Part shown: piece after piece, positions 1 to 7,467 of the stretch
How the letters are laid out: each line of letters begins with the position of its first letter
Numbering within the stretch: position 1 is the stretch's first letter
Source: an uncultured bacterium
GTDB lineage: Bacteria > Latescibacterota > UBA2968 > UBA8231
Reading direction: 5' to 3'
Assembly: GCA_937942165.1 (NCBI GenBank)
Contig: CALDFW010000078.1
Coordinates: forward strand, 1 to 47,125
Length of the DNA: 47,125 nucleotides
Notes under the pieces: model-generated
Told to the model about the DNA's origin: nothing
The model's database searches: none
What the model saw: only the letters and a program-made list of their open reading frames with translations
Translations under genes and position numbers: made by a program

Positions 1-444
1 TTCATCGCCTTGGTGTATCAGCGAGGCGCGTTTGGGATAGGGATCGAGCCCCAGATGAGCAAAGTTGGGTATGTCTGAGAGAAAGAAAATATCCGGCACG
101 CGGTAGCCGGCCGCCTTGAGCACTTCCGGAAGGGTTTCCACGGCTGGGTTCATGCTGCGGCCGCGCAGATCAACCGCGTGCGTGGGCGCATACAGCGAAG
201 TGAGGATGGAAATAAGGCCGGGCGAGGTCCATCCCGAGGTATTAAACGCCTCGCGGAAGAACACGCCTTCGCGGGCAAATTCGTCCAGAGCCGGACTCGG
301 GCCGCGCGGATTGCCGTAGTATCCTATGCGATCGGCGCGAAAGGTGTCCACCGTCAGCAGGATAATATTGGGCCGCTGCGTCGCATGTACCGCATCGCCT
401 GCCAGTATACCGAGTGCGACCAGAATCCACATCACATACATCAT
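1..444 (-). CDS. Sulfatase-like hydrolase, N-terminal part (runs off the window)
   Basis: The first 148 residues of an alkaline phosphatase/sulfatase superfamily protein are present; the rest lies beyond base 1. The chosen ATG (444-442) has an AGGAGA ribosome site about 8 bases upstream. Residues 1-21 form a hydrophobic signal peptide, so the enzyme is probably exported. The segment IILLTVDTFRADRIGYYG (residues 27-44) is the usual metal-binding start of the fold, with Asp33 as ligand. At the position of the formylglycine Cys (C-x-P-S-R) the protein reads T-S-P-G-L (Thr73), so both Cys and Arg are missing. Superfamily members with a Thr nucleophile exist, so it may be a phosphatase- or transferase-like enzyme rather than a true sulfatase. 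Fold assignment is firm; substrate unknown. Confidence 0.85.
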   Translation of the reverse strand, partial: MMYVMWILVALGILAGDAVHATQRPNIILLTVDTFRADRIGYYGNPRGPSPALDEFAREGVFFREAFNTSGWTSPGLISILTSLYAPTHAVDLRGRSMNPAVETLPEVLKAAGYRVPDIFFLSDIPNFAHLGLDPYPKRASLIHQGDE

Positions 445-555
445 GCCAACCGGTTCTCCTACCTGCTAGCCTACCGCGAAAAAGTGCAAGAGAGATCGCC
501 CAGTCACAGCGTCTCAAGATTGTCAAACAACTATAAAAACCTTTTGTCGCATTAG

Positions 556-774
556 GTCAAGCGACGAAAGAGTGACGACGGTATAGACTCTAATACGTTT
601 TGTAGAACGACTTCCAAGAACCTTCTCTCTGCGCTCTCTATAGATGCTATTCGAGATATATTCCCCGAAGGAGAACTTAGAGCTTATTCGAAGGCCCTCC
701 TCGGAGAGACTAGGAATCAGACTGCACTAGTATATGGATTATTTTTTCGATACTATGCTGTCTCTATTTCATGA
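556..774 (+). pseudogene. Open stretch without a start codon, possible gene remnant
   Basis: Between TAG at 553-555 and TGA at 772-774 there are 72 open codons with no ATG, GTG or TTG. The translation looks protein-like (for example FPEGELRAYSKALLGET), and the TGA lies just before an 11-bp hairpin, as at a gene end. I do not recognise a family. It may be the 3' remnant of a lost gene, or chance. Low confidence. Confidence 0.2.
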
Positions 775-776
775 GA

Positions 777-803
777 CCTTTTCTTAAGCGAGTTAAGAAA
801 AGG
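777..803. terminator. Perfect 11-bp hairpin
   Basis: CCTTTTCTTAA (777-787) pairs perfectly with TTAAGAAAAGG (793-803) around a 5-base loop. It begins 2 bases after the TGA of the open stretch at 556-774. The stem is GC-poor and no separate T-run follows, so terminator function is only a guess. Confidence 0.35.
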
Positions 804-950
804 GGCACCCCTTCAAGTAGAAATTAGGGCATCAGCACAGTTTTTAAGACAATGCGCCACGTCACTAGTGATCAGCGCATAGAGGAATACAACATCCTTG
901 AGGTTATCGAACCCTAACTAAATAACAGCTTTTCCAGCAGCTACTATTGG

Positions 951-976
951 ATATGTGCTTCGAGCAAAGCACATAT
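951..976. terminator. Perfect 10-bp hairpin downstream of the cyclase-tail remnant
   Basis: ATATGTGCTT (951-960) pairs with AAGCACATAT (967-976) around a 6-base loop. It lies 12 bases past the stop codon of the minus-strand remnant ending at 989. It may be that gene's old terminator, although no T-run follows on the minus strand. Confidence 0.35.
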
Positions 977-988
977 CGCCGTTCATAA

Positions 989-1273
989 TCACTTTAAGGT
1001 CATTTTCAGGACACTTGTCCACGCACCATTGACGTCTCCACTGGCCAAGTGACCCCAACAACGTCCGAGATACATTTTGGTCAGAGCATCATGAGGATTT
1101 ACGGCCAAGACCTCCGCGAAGTGAGTTTGCGCAAGGTTTAAATCTCCTTCATTCCAGGCAGCCCGACCACTTTGAAAAGGCTCTAAGGCTTTGAGTATCA
1201 CCTGGCCGTGTTCTGCGTCCTCAGCATCAATGACACGGAAATTGCCATGTAATCCCCGCACCACCAGTGTCAC
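989..1273 (-). pseudogene. C-terminal tail of a lost class III nucleotide cyclase (TPR-like)
   Basis: The 94-codon reading frame opens with RGLHGNFRVID, like the strand that closes the catalytic domain of many class III cyclases. It continues with the short TPR-like helical tail common in those proteins (ALEPFQSGRAAWNEGDLNLA, then FAEVLAVNPHDALTKMYLGR). The whole catalytic part is missing. Upstream on the same strand the frame runs into a palindrome at 1267-1286 and then into the unrelated comM-like fragment. The family match is from memory of such tails. I read it as a 3' remnant, not a functional gene; a stand-alone small TPR protein with a GTG start is the alternative. Confidence 0.5.
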
Positions 1274-1286
1274 CCGTGGGTGACAC
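1267..1286. repeat. Perfect 20-base inverted repeat at the junction of two gene remnants
   Basis: GTGTCACCC (1267-1275), a 2-base spacer, then GGGTGACAC (1278-1286). The repeat sits where the cyclase-tail remnant meets the decayed comM copy. It could be a protein-binding site or a scar of the rearrangement that joined them. Confidence 0.6.
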
Positions 1287-1326
1287 CCCTCATCAACTCC
1301 ACGTTCGCTCCCAGACAGAAGGCCCT

Positions 1327-1483
1327 CGGCACGGTTCTTGTTGCTCTTTTTGCCCTACCGCAGAAAGGAAACCGACCATGCCCTCCACCGTTCTCAGCGC
1401 CGTGCGCGAAAGCAAGGAGCGCAGCGCCTTTGACCTGCCCATCGCGCTGGGCATTCTCATCGCCTCGCAGCAAATACGCACCG
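1327..1483 (+). pseudogene. Decayed copy of the comM leader and 5' end, with two internal deletions
   Basis: From about 1327 the sequence matches the region upstream of and into the intact comM at 3587, including a 16-base identical block ending in TTGCTCTTT and the ATG context (ATG at 1378). Relative to comM, codons 9-40 (96 bases) and about 47-76 (90 bases) are missing. Each gap lies between short direct repeats in comM: CAGCGCC at 3604 and 3700, and AAGGAG at 3719 and 3809. Both deletions keep the reading frame, giving MPSTVLSAVRESKERSAF and onward. Similarity ends near IRTAR, where a purE-like fragment begins. No AAA domain remains, so no ComM function is expected. Confidence 0.8.
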
Positions 1484-1570
1484 CACGCCGCAGCTGCCGA
1501 GGGCAAGGGGCTGAAGGTCATTATCGCTGGGGCCGGCGGCGCGGCGCACTTGCCCGGCATGATCGCCGCC
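1484..1570 (+). pseudogene. Internal fragment of purE fused to the comM remnant
   Basis: In the +2 frame, 29 codons read as the core of N5-carboxyaminoimidazole ribonucleotide mutase (PurE), including KVIIAGAGGAAHLPGMIAA, which carries the active-site loop of the family. Similarity starts abruptly after the comM-like part and stops abruptly after MIAA, where unrelated sequence follows (SYNQLLDKYY). The comM and purE parts are in different reading frames, so no chimeric protein joins them. PurE is about 160-170 residues long in bacteria, so this cannot be functional. No other purE is present in the window. Confidence 0.8.
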
Positions 1571-1643
1571 AGCTACAATCAATTACTCGATAAGTATTAC
1601 ATATGGAGAACGGCAGCGAGACGAGGACTTTATTCAACGCGAC

Positions 1644-3419
1644 TCATGCGCCCACCGAGTCTACGACGTCGGCCGCGCCCAATAAGTCGTGGGCGCTAGC
1701 GCAGCTGTAAATACTCATTCGAGATTCTCGCCCCCTCACCTGTACCTGATGTTGGTCTAAGCCTTCAGTATTCAGCTTTGCGCACGTCGCTATCTCTTGA
1801 GAAAAAATGAGCTGCGACGCGTATTCTTTGGTTAAAGACTCAAGACGACTGGCCGTGTTGACGGTATCCCCGATAGCGGTAATAGACTTTGAATCGCCGT
1901 ATCCCATCTCGCCCAGGATAACTCTTCCCGCATGAAGACCGACGCCTATTTTCAGCTCGTTCTCCAGCTCGTGTTGATACCTTCGATTAAAGTCTTCTAG
2001 CCGGACAAACATGAGCCTCGAGGCTTCTAGTGCATCTTTACACGCTTCTTGAATACCCGTTTTCATACCAAAAATTGCCATAATGCCATCGCCAATAAAC
2101 TTATCCAAGTGTCCGTTGTGCTCTTCAATGGTTTGGCCCATCACTTGAAAATATTGGTTTAGAATAAAGACCAGATCGTACGGCAGTTTTTTTTCTGAGA
2201 AACTGGTAAAACCCCTTATATCACTGAACAGAATGACGACTTCTCTCTCTTCGCCATTGGAGATCTTCTCTCGAAAGAAGCCGTCGGCCGGTCGGCCGGA
2301 ATGAAGCAGAGGATGAACGGAAACGGGGCCTTGCGGAAAGGACTGACAGGCGAGACGCACGTTAGGCGGTGCGCCGATCCTTGCCAGTACGCGCAGCTCT
2401 CTATCCGTGGGCGGATTGATATGCTGAAGGCCCGTATCTATGCGCACACGGCAGGTGGAGCACCGACCCTGCCCCCCACAAATATGTGCGTGTGAGATCC
2501 GCGACTGAATAGAAGCATCGAGTATACTAGTTCCGGAAAAGACGGTGGTTTCTATTTGTTCGGGAAACGATATCTGAATAGCCTTGTTCTTCTTTTTCCA
2601 TCTCAAAAATACGTAGCGACCTGTAAAGGATACGACTAATAGCGCTAGAAAAATGCCCAGACTGATGAGAGTATAATAGGATGACAGCGCAAGGATCTCT
2701 TCCATGCTCGTGCTGGCAGGTATGCGCTCTTTGAGCACTTGCTCGACGAGACCAGGGTTATTCGCTATTGCTTCCTGGGCCTCAAAATACGCACCCCATA
2801 TCCCTAAGAGAGCAGTAAGTGGGATCAGCCACGCCAACACCCGTAAGCTATTTTTCCATTTGATAAAGGCCGGCTTTAATCGGAAGTAAAAATAAACGCC
2901 CAAGCAGCCGTGCACCCATATCCCGATAAGCATGGCCGATTCTATAATGCCCACATAGGCAGGAAAACCAAAATAGAAGAAGGAATAATCGTCGGTATAT
3001 CCATTAATTTTTGATACAACCTTCGTGCCGGCGATATGACTGAAGAGCAGAACGGGAATTAGCAGCCCCAGAATAAATTGACACCACTGTGCGGGCGTCA
3101 TACCGCTCATCGTTCGGCTGATAAAAAACCGCTGCAGCGCGAAAAATAAGTGTAGGAGCAGGGCGATGAGAACGACCCATTCGATCAGAGGCGCTCTCCA
3201 GAAACCTAAAAAATAATCTCTAAACGCATTCATGGCCGCGATGCCGAACACACCCAAACTGTGATTAAAAAGGTGTGTGACGGTGTAGAACATCAGCGTC
3301 AAACCACTGTACAGGCGTATCTGAAGGGAGATCTGCTGGTATTTGCTCATAAGGTCGTTGGAGGTTCGATACGACGACATAGCAGAGAATAGGACGATAC
3401 TATTTTCGCAGGCAAGCAT
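1644..3419 (-). CDS. Membrane redox-type adenylate cyclase (6TM, 2Fe-2S, class III cyclase)
   Basis: This 591-residue protein has three parts. Residues 30-270 hold about six membrane helices with His49, His53, His90, His128 and His170, resembling the diheme-b anchors of succinate dehydrogenases. Residues 280-370 form a 2Fe-2S ferredoxin domain with Cys314, Cys320, Cys323 and Cys358. Residues 390-575 are a class III cyclase with metal Asp400 and Asp444 (FSDIRGFT, FIGDGIMAIFG), and Lys440 and Asp518 as adenine-selecting residues. The arrangement recalls the quinone-responsive cyclase CyaC of Sinorhizobium, so control of cAMP by membrane redox state is inferred. The start is uncertain: Met14 or Met24 are alternatives and none has a clear ribosome site. 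The C-terminus runs towards the comM/purE debris. Confidence 0.88.
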   Translation of the reverse strand: MLACENSIVLFSAMSSYRTSNDLMSKYQQISLQIRLYSGLTLMFYTVTHLFNHSLGVFGIAAMNAFRDYFLGFWRAPLIEWVVLIALLLHLFFALQRFFISRTMSGMTPAQWCQFILGLLIPVLLFSHIAGTKVVSKINGYTDDYSFFYFGFPAYVGIIESAMLIGIWVHGCLGVYFYFRLKPAFIKWKNSLRVLAWLIPLTALLGIWGAYFEAQEAIANNPGLVEQVLKERIPASTSMEEILALSSYYTLISLGIFLALLVVSFTGRYVFLRWKKKNKAIQISFPEQIETTVFSGTSILDASIQSRISHAHICGGQGRCSTCRVRIDTGLQHINPPTDRELRVLARIGAPPNVRLACQSFPQGPVSVHPLLHSGRPADGFFREKISNGEEREVVILFSDIRGFTSFSEKKLPYDLVFILNQYFQVMGQTIEEHNGHLDKFIGDGIMAIFGMKTGIQEACKDALEASRLMFVRLEDFNRRYQHELENELKIGVGLHAGRVILGEMGYGDSKSITAIGDTVNTASRLESLTKEYASQLIFSQEIATCAKLNTEGLDQHQVQVRGRESRMSIYSCASAHDLLGAADVVDSVGA

Positions 3420-3586
3420 AGAGGGCAGAACTGCTGACTCGATCTAACGCCTATGTAATTAGCACATCATCCGTGTTTCTCAAAGGTAACATAGATGGTG
3501 TGCCCATTCCATTGTTTTCGGAGAAGACGCCGCCCGGCACAGTTCTTGTTGCTCTTTCCGCACCACTCTACGGAAAAGAGCCGACC

Positions 3587-5122
3587 ATGCCCTCAACCGT
3601 TCTCAGCGCCGCTACCCTAGGCATCGACGCCTACCCCGTCCACGTCGAAGTCGACACCGATCGCTCGTTGCCCACCTTCACCGTCGTCGGCCTGCCCGAC
3701 AGCGCCGTGCGCGAAAGCAAGGAGCGCGTGCTGGCCGCCCTGCGCAACAGCGGCTTTCAGTGGCCGCGCAGGCGCGTTACCGTCAACCTCGCGCCGGCTG
3801 ACCGACGAAAGGAGGGCAGCGCCTTTGACCTGCCCATCGCGCTGGGTATTCTCATCGCCTCGCAGCAGATACGCCCCGCGCGGCTGTCGGACTTTGCCTT
3901 TCTCGGCGAGCTCTCGCTGGACGGCACCATACGCCCCATACACGGTGCGCTGTCCATGGCGCTGGGCCTGCGGCAGCGCGACGTGTATGGACTCGTCGTG
4001 CCGGCCGACAACGCGCGCGAGGCCGCTACGGCTGGGCGACCATTGGTATACGGTGCAGGTACGCTGCACGAGGCCGTAGAGATTCTCGAAGGCAGCGCAC
4101 GCCTGCGTCCCTACGAGTTGGATTTGGAGACGGTCTTTGCCGACCAGACGGCAAGCGATATAGACCTGTCCCAAGTGAAGGGACAGGCTCACGCCAAGCG
4201 CGCCCTAGAGATCGCCGCAGCAGGCAACCACAACCTGTCTTTTGTAGGCACGCCGGGATCGGGCAAAACGCTCCTAGCCCGATGCCTGCCCACCATACTG
4301 CCCGACTTCACGCTAGACGAAGCGTTAGACACCACCCAGATCCACTCCGTCGCCGGCGTCCTGCCCCCCGGCAAAGCGCTGGTTGCAGCGCGCCCTTTTC
4401 GCGCGCCGCATCATACGATCTCATCTGCAGGTTTAATTGGAGGAGGCACCTATCCGCGGCCAGGCGAAGTCTCGCTGGCCCACCACGGCGTGCTATTCTT
4501 GGATGAGCTACCCGAGTTTCGCAAAGACGTTATCGAAGCCCTGCGCCAGCCACTGGAAGACCGCAGCGTCACCATTGCCCGCGCGCACCTGAGTCTTTCC
4601 TATCCGGCTCGCTTTATGCTCTTGGCCGCCATGAACCCCTGTCCGTGTGGCTACCTGGGCGATGAGCGCGACCGCTGTCACTGCACGGCGGCGCAGATCC
4701 GACGCTATCGGACGCGCCTGTCTGGGCCGCTGCTAGATCGCTTTGACCTGCACGTAGAGATGCCTGCGCTCGACTACGCGGACCTTCGTGACGGCGCCCA
4801 GGGAGAGTCTTCGGAGCACGTGCGCGAGCGCGTAAACGCAACCCGCCAGTTACAGAGGAAGCGCTTTGCCGAGGAAACGATCTACTGCAACGCCCATATG
4901 GGGCCGCGCCACTTAGAGGCGCACTGTCGACTGTGCAGGGAGAGTGAGTCTCTATTGGCGACGGCCGTTGAACGCTTGGGATTTTCGGCGCGCGCCTACG
5001 ATCGCGTACGCAAGGTCGCGCGCACCATCGCCGACGTAGAGCAGACCGCAGACATCGCCCCACAGCACCTGGCCGAAGCCATTCAGTATCGGAGCATGGA
5101 CCGCACCAGCGCGCGCTCATAA
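3587..5122 (+). CDS. comM: ComM/YifB family Mg-chelatase-like AAA+ ATPase
   Basis: The 511-residue protein has the full family layout: an N-terminal ChlI-like domain (residues 20-140), an AAA+ domain with Walker A GTPGSGKT (221-228) and Walker B VLFLDELPEF (302-311), and a Cys-rich CPCGYLGDERDRCHC segment followed by the C-terminal lid domain. In naturally competent bacteria ComM is a helicase that promotes branch migration during integration of transformed DNA. The ATG at 3587 matches the family N-terminus MPSTVLSAA; an in-frame ATG at 3473 would add 38 atypical residues. The 5' end and leader are duplicated in decayed form at 1327-1483. No other competence gene is in the window. Confidence 0.95.
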   Translation: MPSTVLSAATLGIDAYPVHVEVDTDRSLPTFTVVGLPDSAVRESKERVLAALRNSGFQWPRRRVTVNLAPADRRKEGSAFDLPIALGILIASQQIRPARLSDFAFLGELSLDGTIRPIHGALSMALGLRQRDVYGLVVPADNAREAATAGRPLVYGAGTLHEAVEILEGSARLRPYELDLETVFADQTASDIDLSQVKGQAHAKRALEIAAAGNHNLSFVGTPGSGKTLLARCLPTILPDFTLDEALDTTQIHSVAGVLPPGKALVAARPFRAPHHTISSAGLIGGGTYPRPGEVSLAHHGVLFLDELPEFRKDVIEALRQPLEDRSVTIARAHLSLSYPARFMLLAAMNPCPCGYLGDERDRCHCTAAQIRRYRTRLSGPLLDRFDLHVEMPALDYADLRDGAQGESSEHVRERVNATRQLQRKRFAEETIYCNAHMGPRHLEAHCRLCRESESLLATAVERLGFSARAYDRVRKVARTIADVEQTADIAPQHLAEAIQYRSMDRTSARS

Positions 5123-5208
5123 ACGCACTCGCTGCCCAAGCGCTTCCTTCACGCACTGATAACGCACTTCAGGAACACAACCATTTAGTGATATCCTTCT
5201 CAGGCACC

Positions 5209-6063
5209 CTACATCCAGCGGCGAATCCACGCCCCCTGCGACGCAATCTTCTCCCCGTCGTCGCCCGGACCAAATTCTTCTAACGACAGGCAGCCGCCGT
5301 AGCCAATGCTCTTTAAGTCGCCCACAATCTGCGCCAGGTCAGCCACGCCCTCGCGCACGTCGCTAAACTGCCACTTCCACTGGGTGCGCCCCGTCTTTTC
5401 GTCGGTGCCATCCTCGACGGGTATGCCGTTGCCAATGTGACAGTGCGCCAAATAGGGACCGAGTATCTCCATGCCCATACGCGAATCTTCTAAGCCAACG
5501 CGCAGCATATTGGGCACGTCGTAAATGGCGCCGATATGCTGCGGGTCCAAATCGCGCAGCAGCTCTAGCGTGCGCGAAGAGCTTACGGCGACGGTGCCGA
5601 CGTGAATTTCGTAGAGCACCTTAACGCCGTACTCGCGCGCTACTTCGACCAGGTCGGCAAAGCCGCTGCGCGCGGCTAAAAACTGCGGCATGTAGGCCTG
5701 TGTGCGATCGTGGCGCGGCGCCCCGATGCGCACCATCGGCGGGCTGTTCGGGTCGATCGCCACGGCGCCGGCAAAGATCTTGCGAATCGTTTCGTCCTGT
5801 CCGATCTGAAAATTGGGGGCCAGTGCGGCGACCCGAACGCCGCTGCGCTGAGCGGCCGCGCGGATGGCCGGCGCCTTGTCGGCGATATTATCAGGGCTGA
5901 CATCGGACAGGTGACGACCCCAGAATGCCGGCTCGGCGTTTTCGTCTTCGGGATTGTAACGGCAGCGTAGCTCGACGGCGTCATAGTCGGCAGCGGCCAG
6001 CCTCTCAAAGGTTTCGTCTAGCGTCCAGCGCGGTAGCATCACAGAGGTGCAGCACAGTTCCAT
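5209..6063 (-). CDS. Sugar phosphate isomerase/epimerase family TIM barrel
   Basis: The 284-residue protein is a xylose-isomerase-like TIM barrel (AP endonuclease 2 family). Typical strand ends with metal ligands are visible: AVELRCRY (residues 30-37), KVLYEIHVGT (Glu), GAIYDVPNML (Asp), LAHCHIGNG (His) and CLSLEEFGPG (Glu). Such enzymes isomerise or epimerise keto sugars or inositols using a divalent metal; the substrate cannot be read here. An AAAGGAG site lies just before the ATG. It is divergent from the PIG-L gene at 6216 across about 150 bases, so the two may share a control region and a pathway. Confidence 0.85.
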   Translation of the reverse strand: MELCCTSVMLPRWTLDETFERLAAADYDAVELRCRYNPEDENAEPAFWGRHLSDVSPDNIADKAPAIRAAAQRSGVRVAALAPNFQIGQDETIRKIFAGAVAIDPNSPPMVRIGAPRHDRTQAYMPQFLAARSGFADLVEVAREYGVKVLYEIHVGTVAVSSSRTLELLRDLDPQHIGAIYDVPNMLRVGLEDSRMGMEILGPYLAHCHIGNGIPVEDGTDEKTGRTQWKWQFSDVREGVADLAQIVGDLKSIGYGGCLSLEEFGPGDDGEKIASQGAWIRRWM

Positions 6064-6141
6064 AAAGGACTCCTTTGTTTTTATACGTTCCCAAGTAAAT
6101 CCGACTCGGCGTTCCGATCAAATCGCGTATGCACACCGCGC

Positions 6142-6170
6142 TTGACAGGGCTACAGGCACAGAGCAGACT
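6142..6170 (+). promoter_or_regulatory. Candidate sigma-70 promoter for the PIG-L gene
   Basis: TTGACA (6142-6147), a 17-base spacer, then CAGACT (6165-6170), lie 46 bases before the ATG at 6216. The -35 is perfect but the -10 matches only 3 of 6 bases. Confidence 0.35.
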
Positions 6171-6215
6171 TAGCGCCATTGGACGATCGTCCCTTTTTAC
6201 AGAGGAGTCTATCTC

Positions 6216-7139
6216 ATGACGTTTGATTCGCGCGTGCCGGCCTATGAAGCCGTTGGTGAAGTCACCGTTGAAAAAAAACAAGAGGGTAAACCGCACGCCG
6301 GCAAAGTGCTCGCCGCCGTCCAAGCGCACGCAGACGATATACCCTTTTTCTGCGCCGGCCTAGTCGCCAAGCTTATCGACGAAGGCTATACGGCTTATCT
6401 GATCCAAACGACCAACGACGAGAAGTGCGGTCCCACGCCCAGCATCGGCGACACCATTCGTCGAAACGAAGAAGAGATCGACGTGCTGGCCAAGGAGCTC
6501 GGCTTTAAGCAGGTCATCCACCTGAGCTATCGAAATCACTTTCTCGACGAGGCCTCGCCCATTGAACTACGCGCGCGCCTCGTCTACCTGATTCGCGCCC
6601 TAAAGATCGACACTATAACCACCTTTAGCCCGTGGGGCCACTGGGAGGAAAACCCGGACCACTACATAACGGGCCAAGCCGTCGAAGCCGCTCGTTGGAT
6701 GGCCGGCATGAGTAAGGATTATCCGGAACACATGGCCTGCGGCCTGCAGCCGCACGGAGTCAAGGACCTCTACTATTGGACCATGCGGCCAGGGCAGCCC
6801 TACAACACCGCCGTTGATATCGAACCCTATCTAGAAGAAAAGATCGCCTCGATGAGTGCCAATAAGTCCCAGGGACCGGCCGGTTCGCACGGACGTCGAC
6901 TCAGAGAGCGACTGGCCAGAGAAGGCAAGCGACTACCCGAACTGGGCGAGGACGACGAGACGGCGGATCGCCAGTATATCCGCCTCTTCGGATTGGCCGA
7001 ATACGAACAACTCGGCGCCCCCTACAATCTGCAATACGCCGAATACTTCTACTACATGCCACCGGGAGGCACTTTCACCGGTTCGATGAGCCGCGCCGAT
7101 ATCGACGCCTACGTAGCGCAGCACGCTGTTGACCTTTAG
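6216..7139 (+). CDS. PIG-L family deacetylase
   Basis: The 307-residue protein starts its catalytic domain at residue 28 with KVLAAVQAHADDIPFFCAG, in which AHADD replaces the usual PHPDD zinc motif. It continues with LIQTTNDEKCG and a second metal region, NPDHYITG. The family comprises zinc-dependent N-deacetylases acting on N-acetylglucosamine conjugates (mycothiol, bacillithiol and glycosyl-phosphatidylinositol synthesis) and many uncharacterised enzymes. The C-terminal 100 residues, rich in acidic and aromatic residues, are a lineage-specific extension. An AGAGGAG site precedes the ATG. It is divergent from the TIM-barrel gene ending at 5209, which suggests a shared sugar-derivative pathway (inference). 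Confidence 0.88.
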   Translation: MTFDSRVPAYEAVGEVTVEKKQEGKPHAGKVLAAVQAHADDIPFFCAGLVAKLIDEGYTAYLIQTTNDEKCGPTPSIGDTIRRNEEEIDVLAKELGFKQVIHLSYRNHFLDEASPIELRARLVYLIRALKIDTITTFSPWGHWEENPDHYITGQAVEAARWMAGMSKDYPEHMACGLQPHGVKDLYYWTMRPGQPYNTAVDIEPYLEEKIASMSANKSQGPAGSHGRRLRERLAREGKRLPELGEDDETADRQYIRLFGLAEYEQLGAPYNLQYAEYFYYMPPGGTFTGSMSRADIDAYVAQHAVDL

Positions 7140-7467
7140 TACGCCGCCCGGCGCGGTGCACCCCGCGCTGGGGGGTCGCCGCGCGAACCTTTCTCTCTCC
7201 ACCCCGTTCAGTGTGCACATTCTGCCGACTGCCCAACGGTCACGCCCCCTCATTCATCGTACAACAAAAAGCACAATAGATTCTCCCTCATATACTTAGG
7301 CCAATTGTTTAAAAAGTACAGCAAGTTGGCATCTCACTTGCTTAAGCCACGGTGGGAACGAAATCGCTCGCCTCCCCCCAGGCGATTTCGACGCGCCTCA
7401 AGCCGGGAATCAATCCACTTACCGGGCGCACGGGCTGAAGACTTTATATGGCAAGGAGACGATGTGA
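7140..7467 (+). other. Structured intergenic leader before the FlhA-like gene
   Basis: No gene is supported in these 328 bases. Three hairpins are visible: 7151-7168 (GCGCGG/CCGCGC, just after the PIG-L stop), 7321-7341 (GCAAGT/ACTTGC) and 7359-7390 (CGAAATCGC/GCGATTTCG, a perfect 9-bp stem). The last two lie within 150 bases of the next start codon. They could form a regulatory leader or a small RNA. Confidence 0.4.

Larger units (their letters stand above)
445..988. other. AT-rich intergenic stretch without an intact gene
   Basis: This 544-base stretch is visibly richer in A and T than its neighbours and holds no convincing complete gene. It contains an open stretch without a start codon (556-774) and two perfect hairpins (777-803 and 951-976), listed separately. 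Together with the gene fragments that follow up to about 1640, it looks like a decayed or acquired junction region. Confidence 0.6.

Noticed and set aside
1280-1699. 140-codon open frame over the comM/purE chimera
   Set aside because: Only codons 69-97 resemble PurE; the rest is the comM copy read out of frame, so it is not a real protein.
3617-4192. Long open frame on the minus strand inside comM
   Set aside because: Antisense shadow of a well-supported gene; no recognisable motifs.
4614-5156. Minus-strand open frame of 180 codons over the comM 3' end
   Set aside because: Composition is Arg/Ser-rich as expected for an antisense shadow; no motif or ribosome site.
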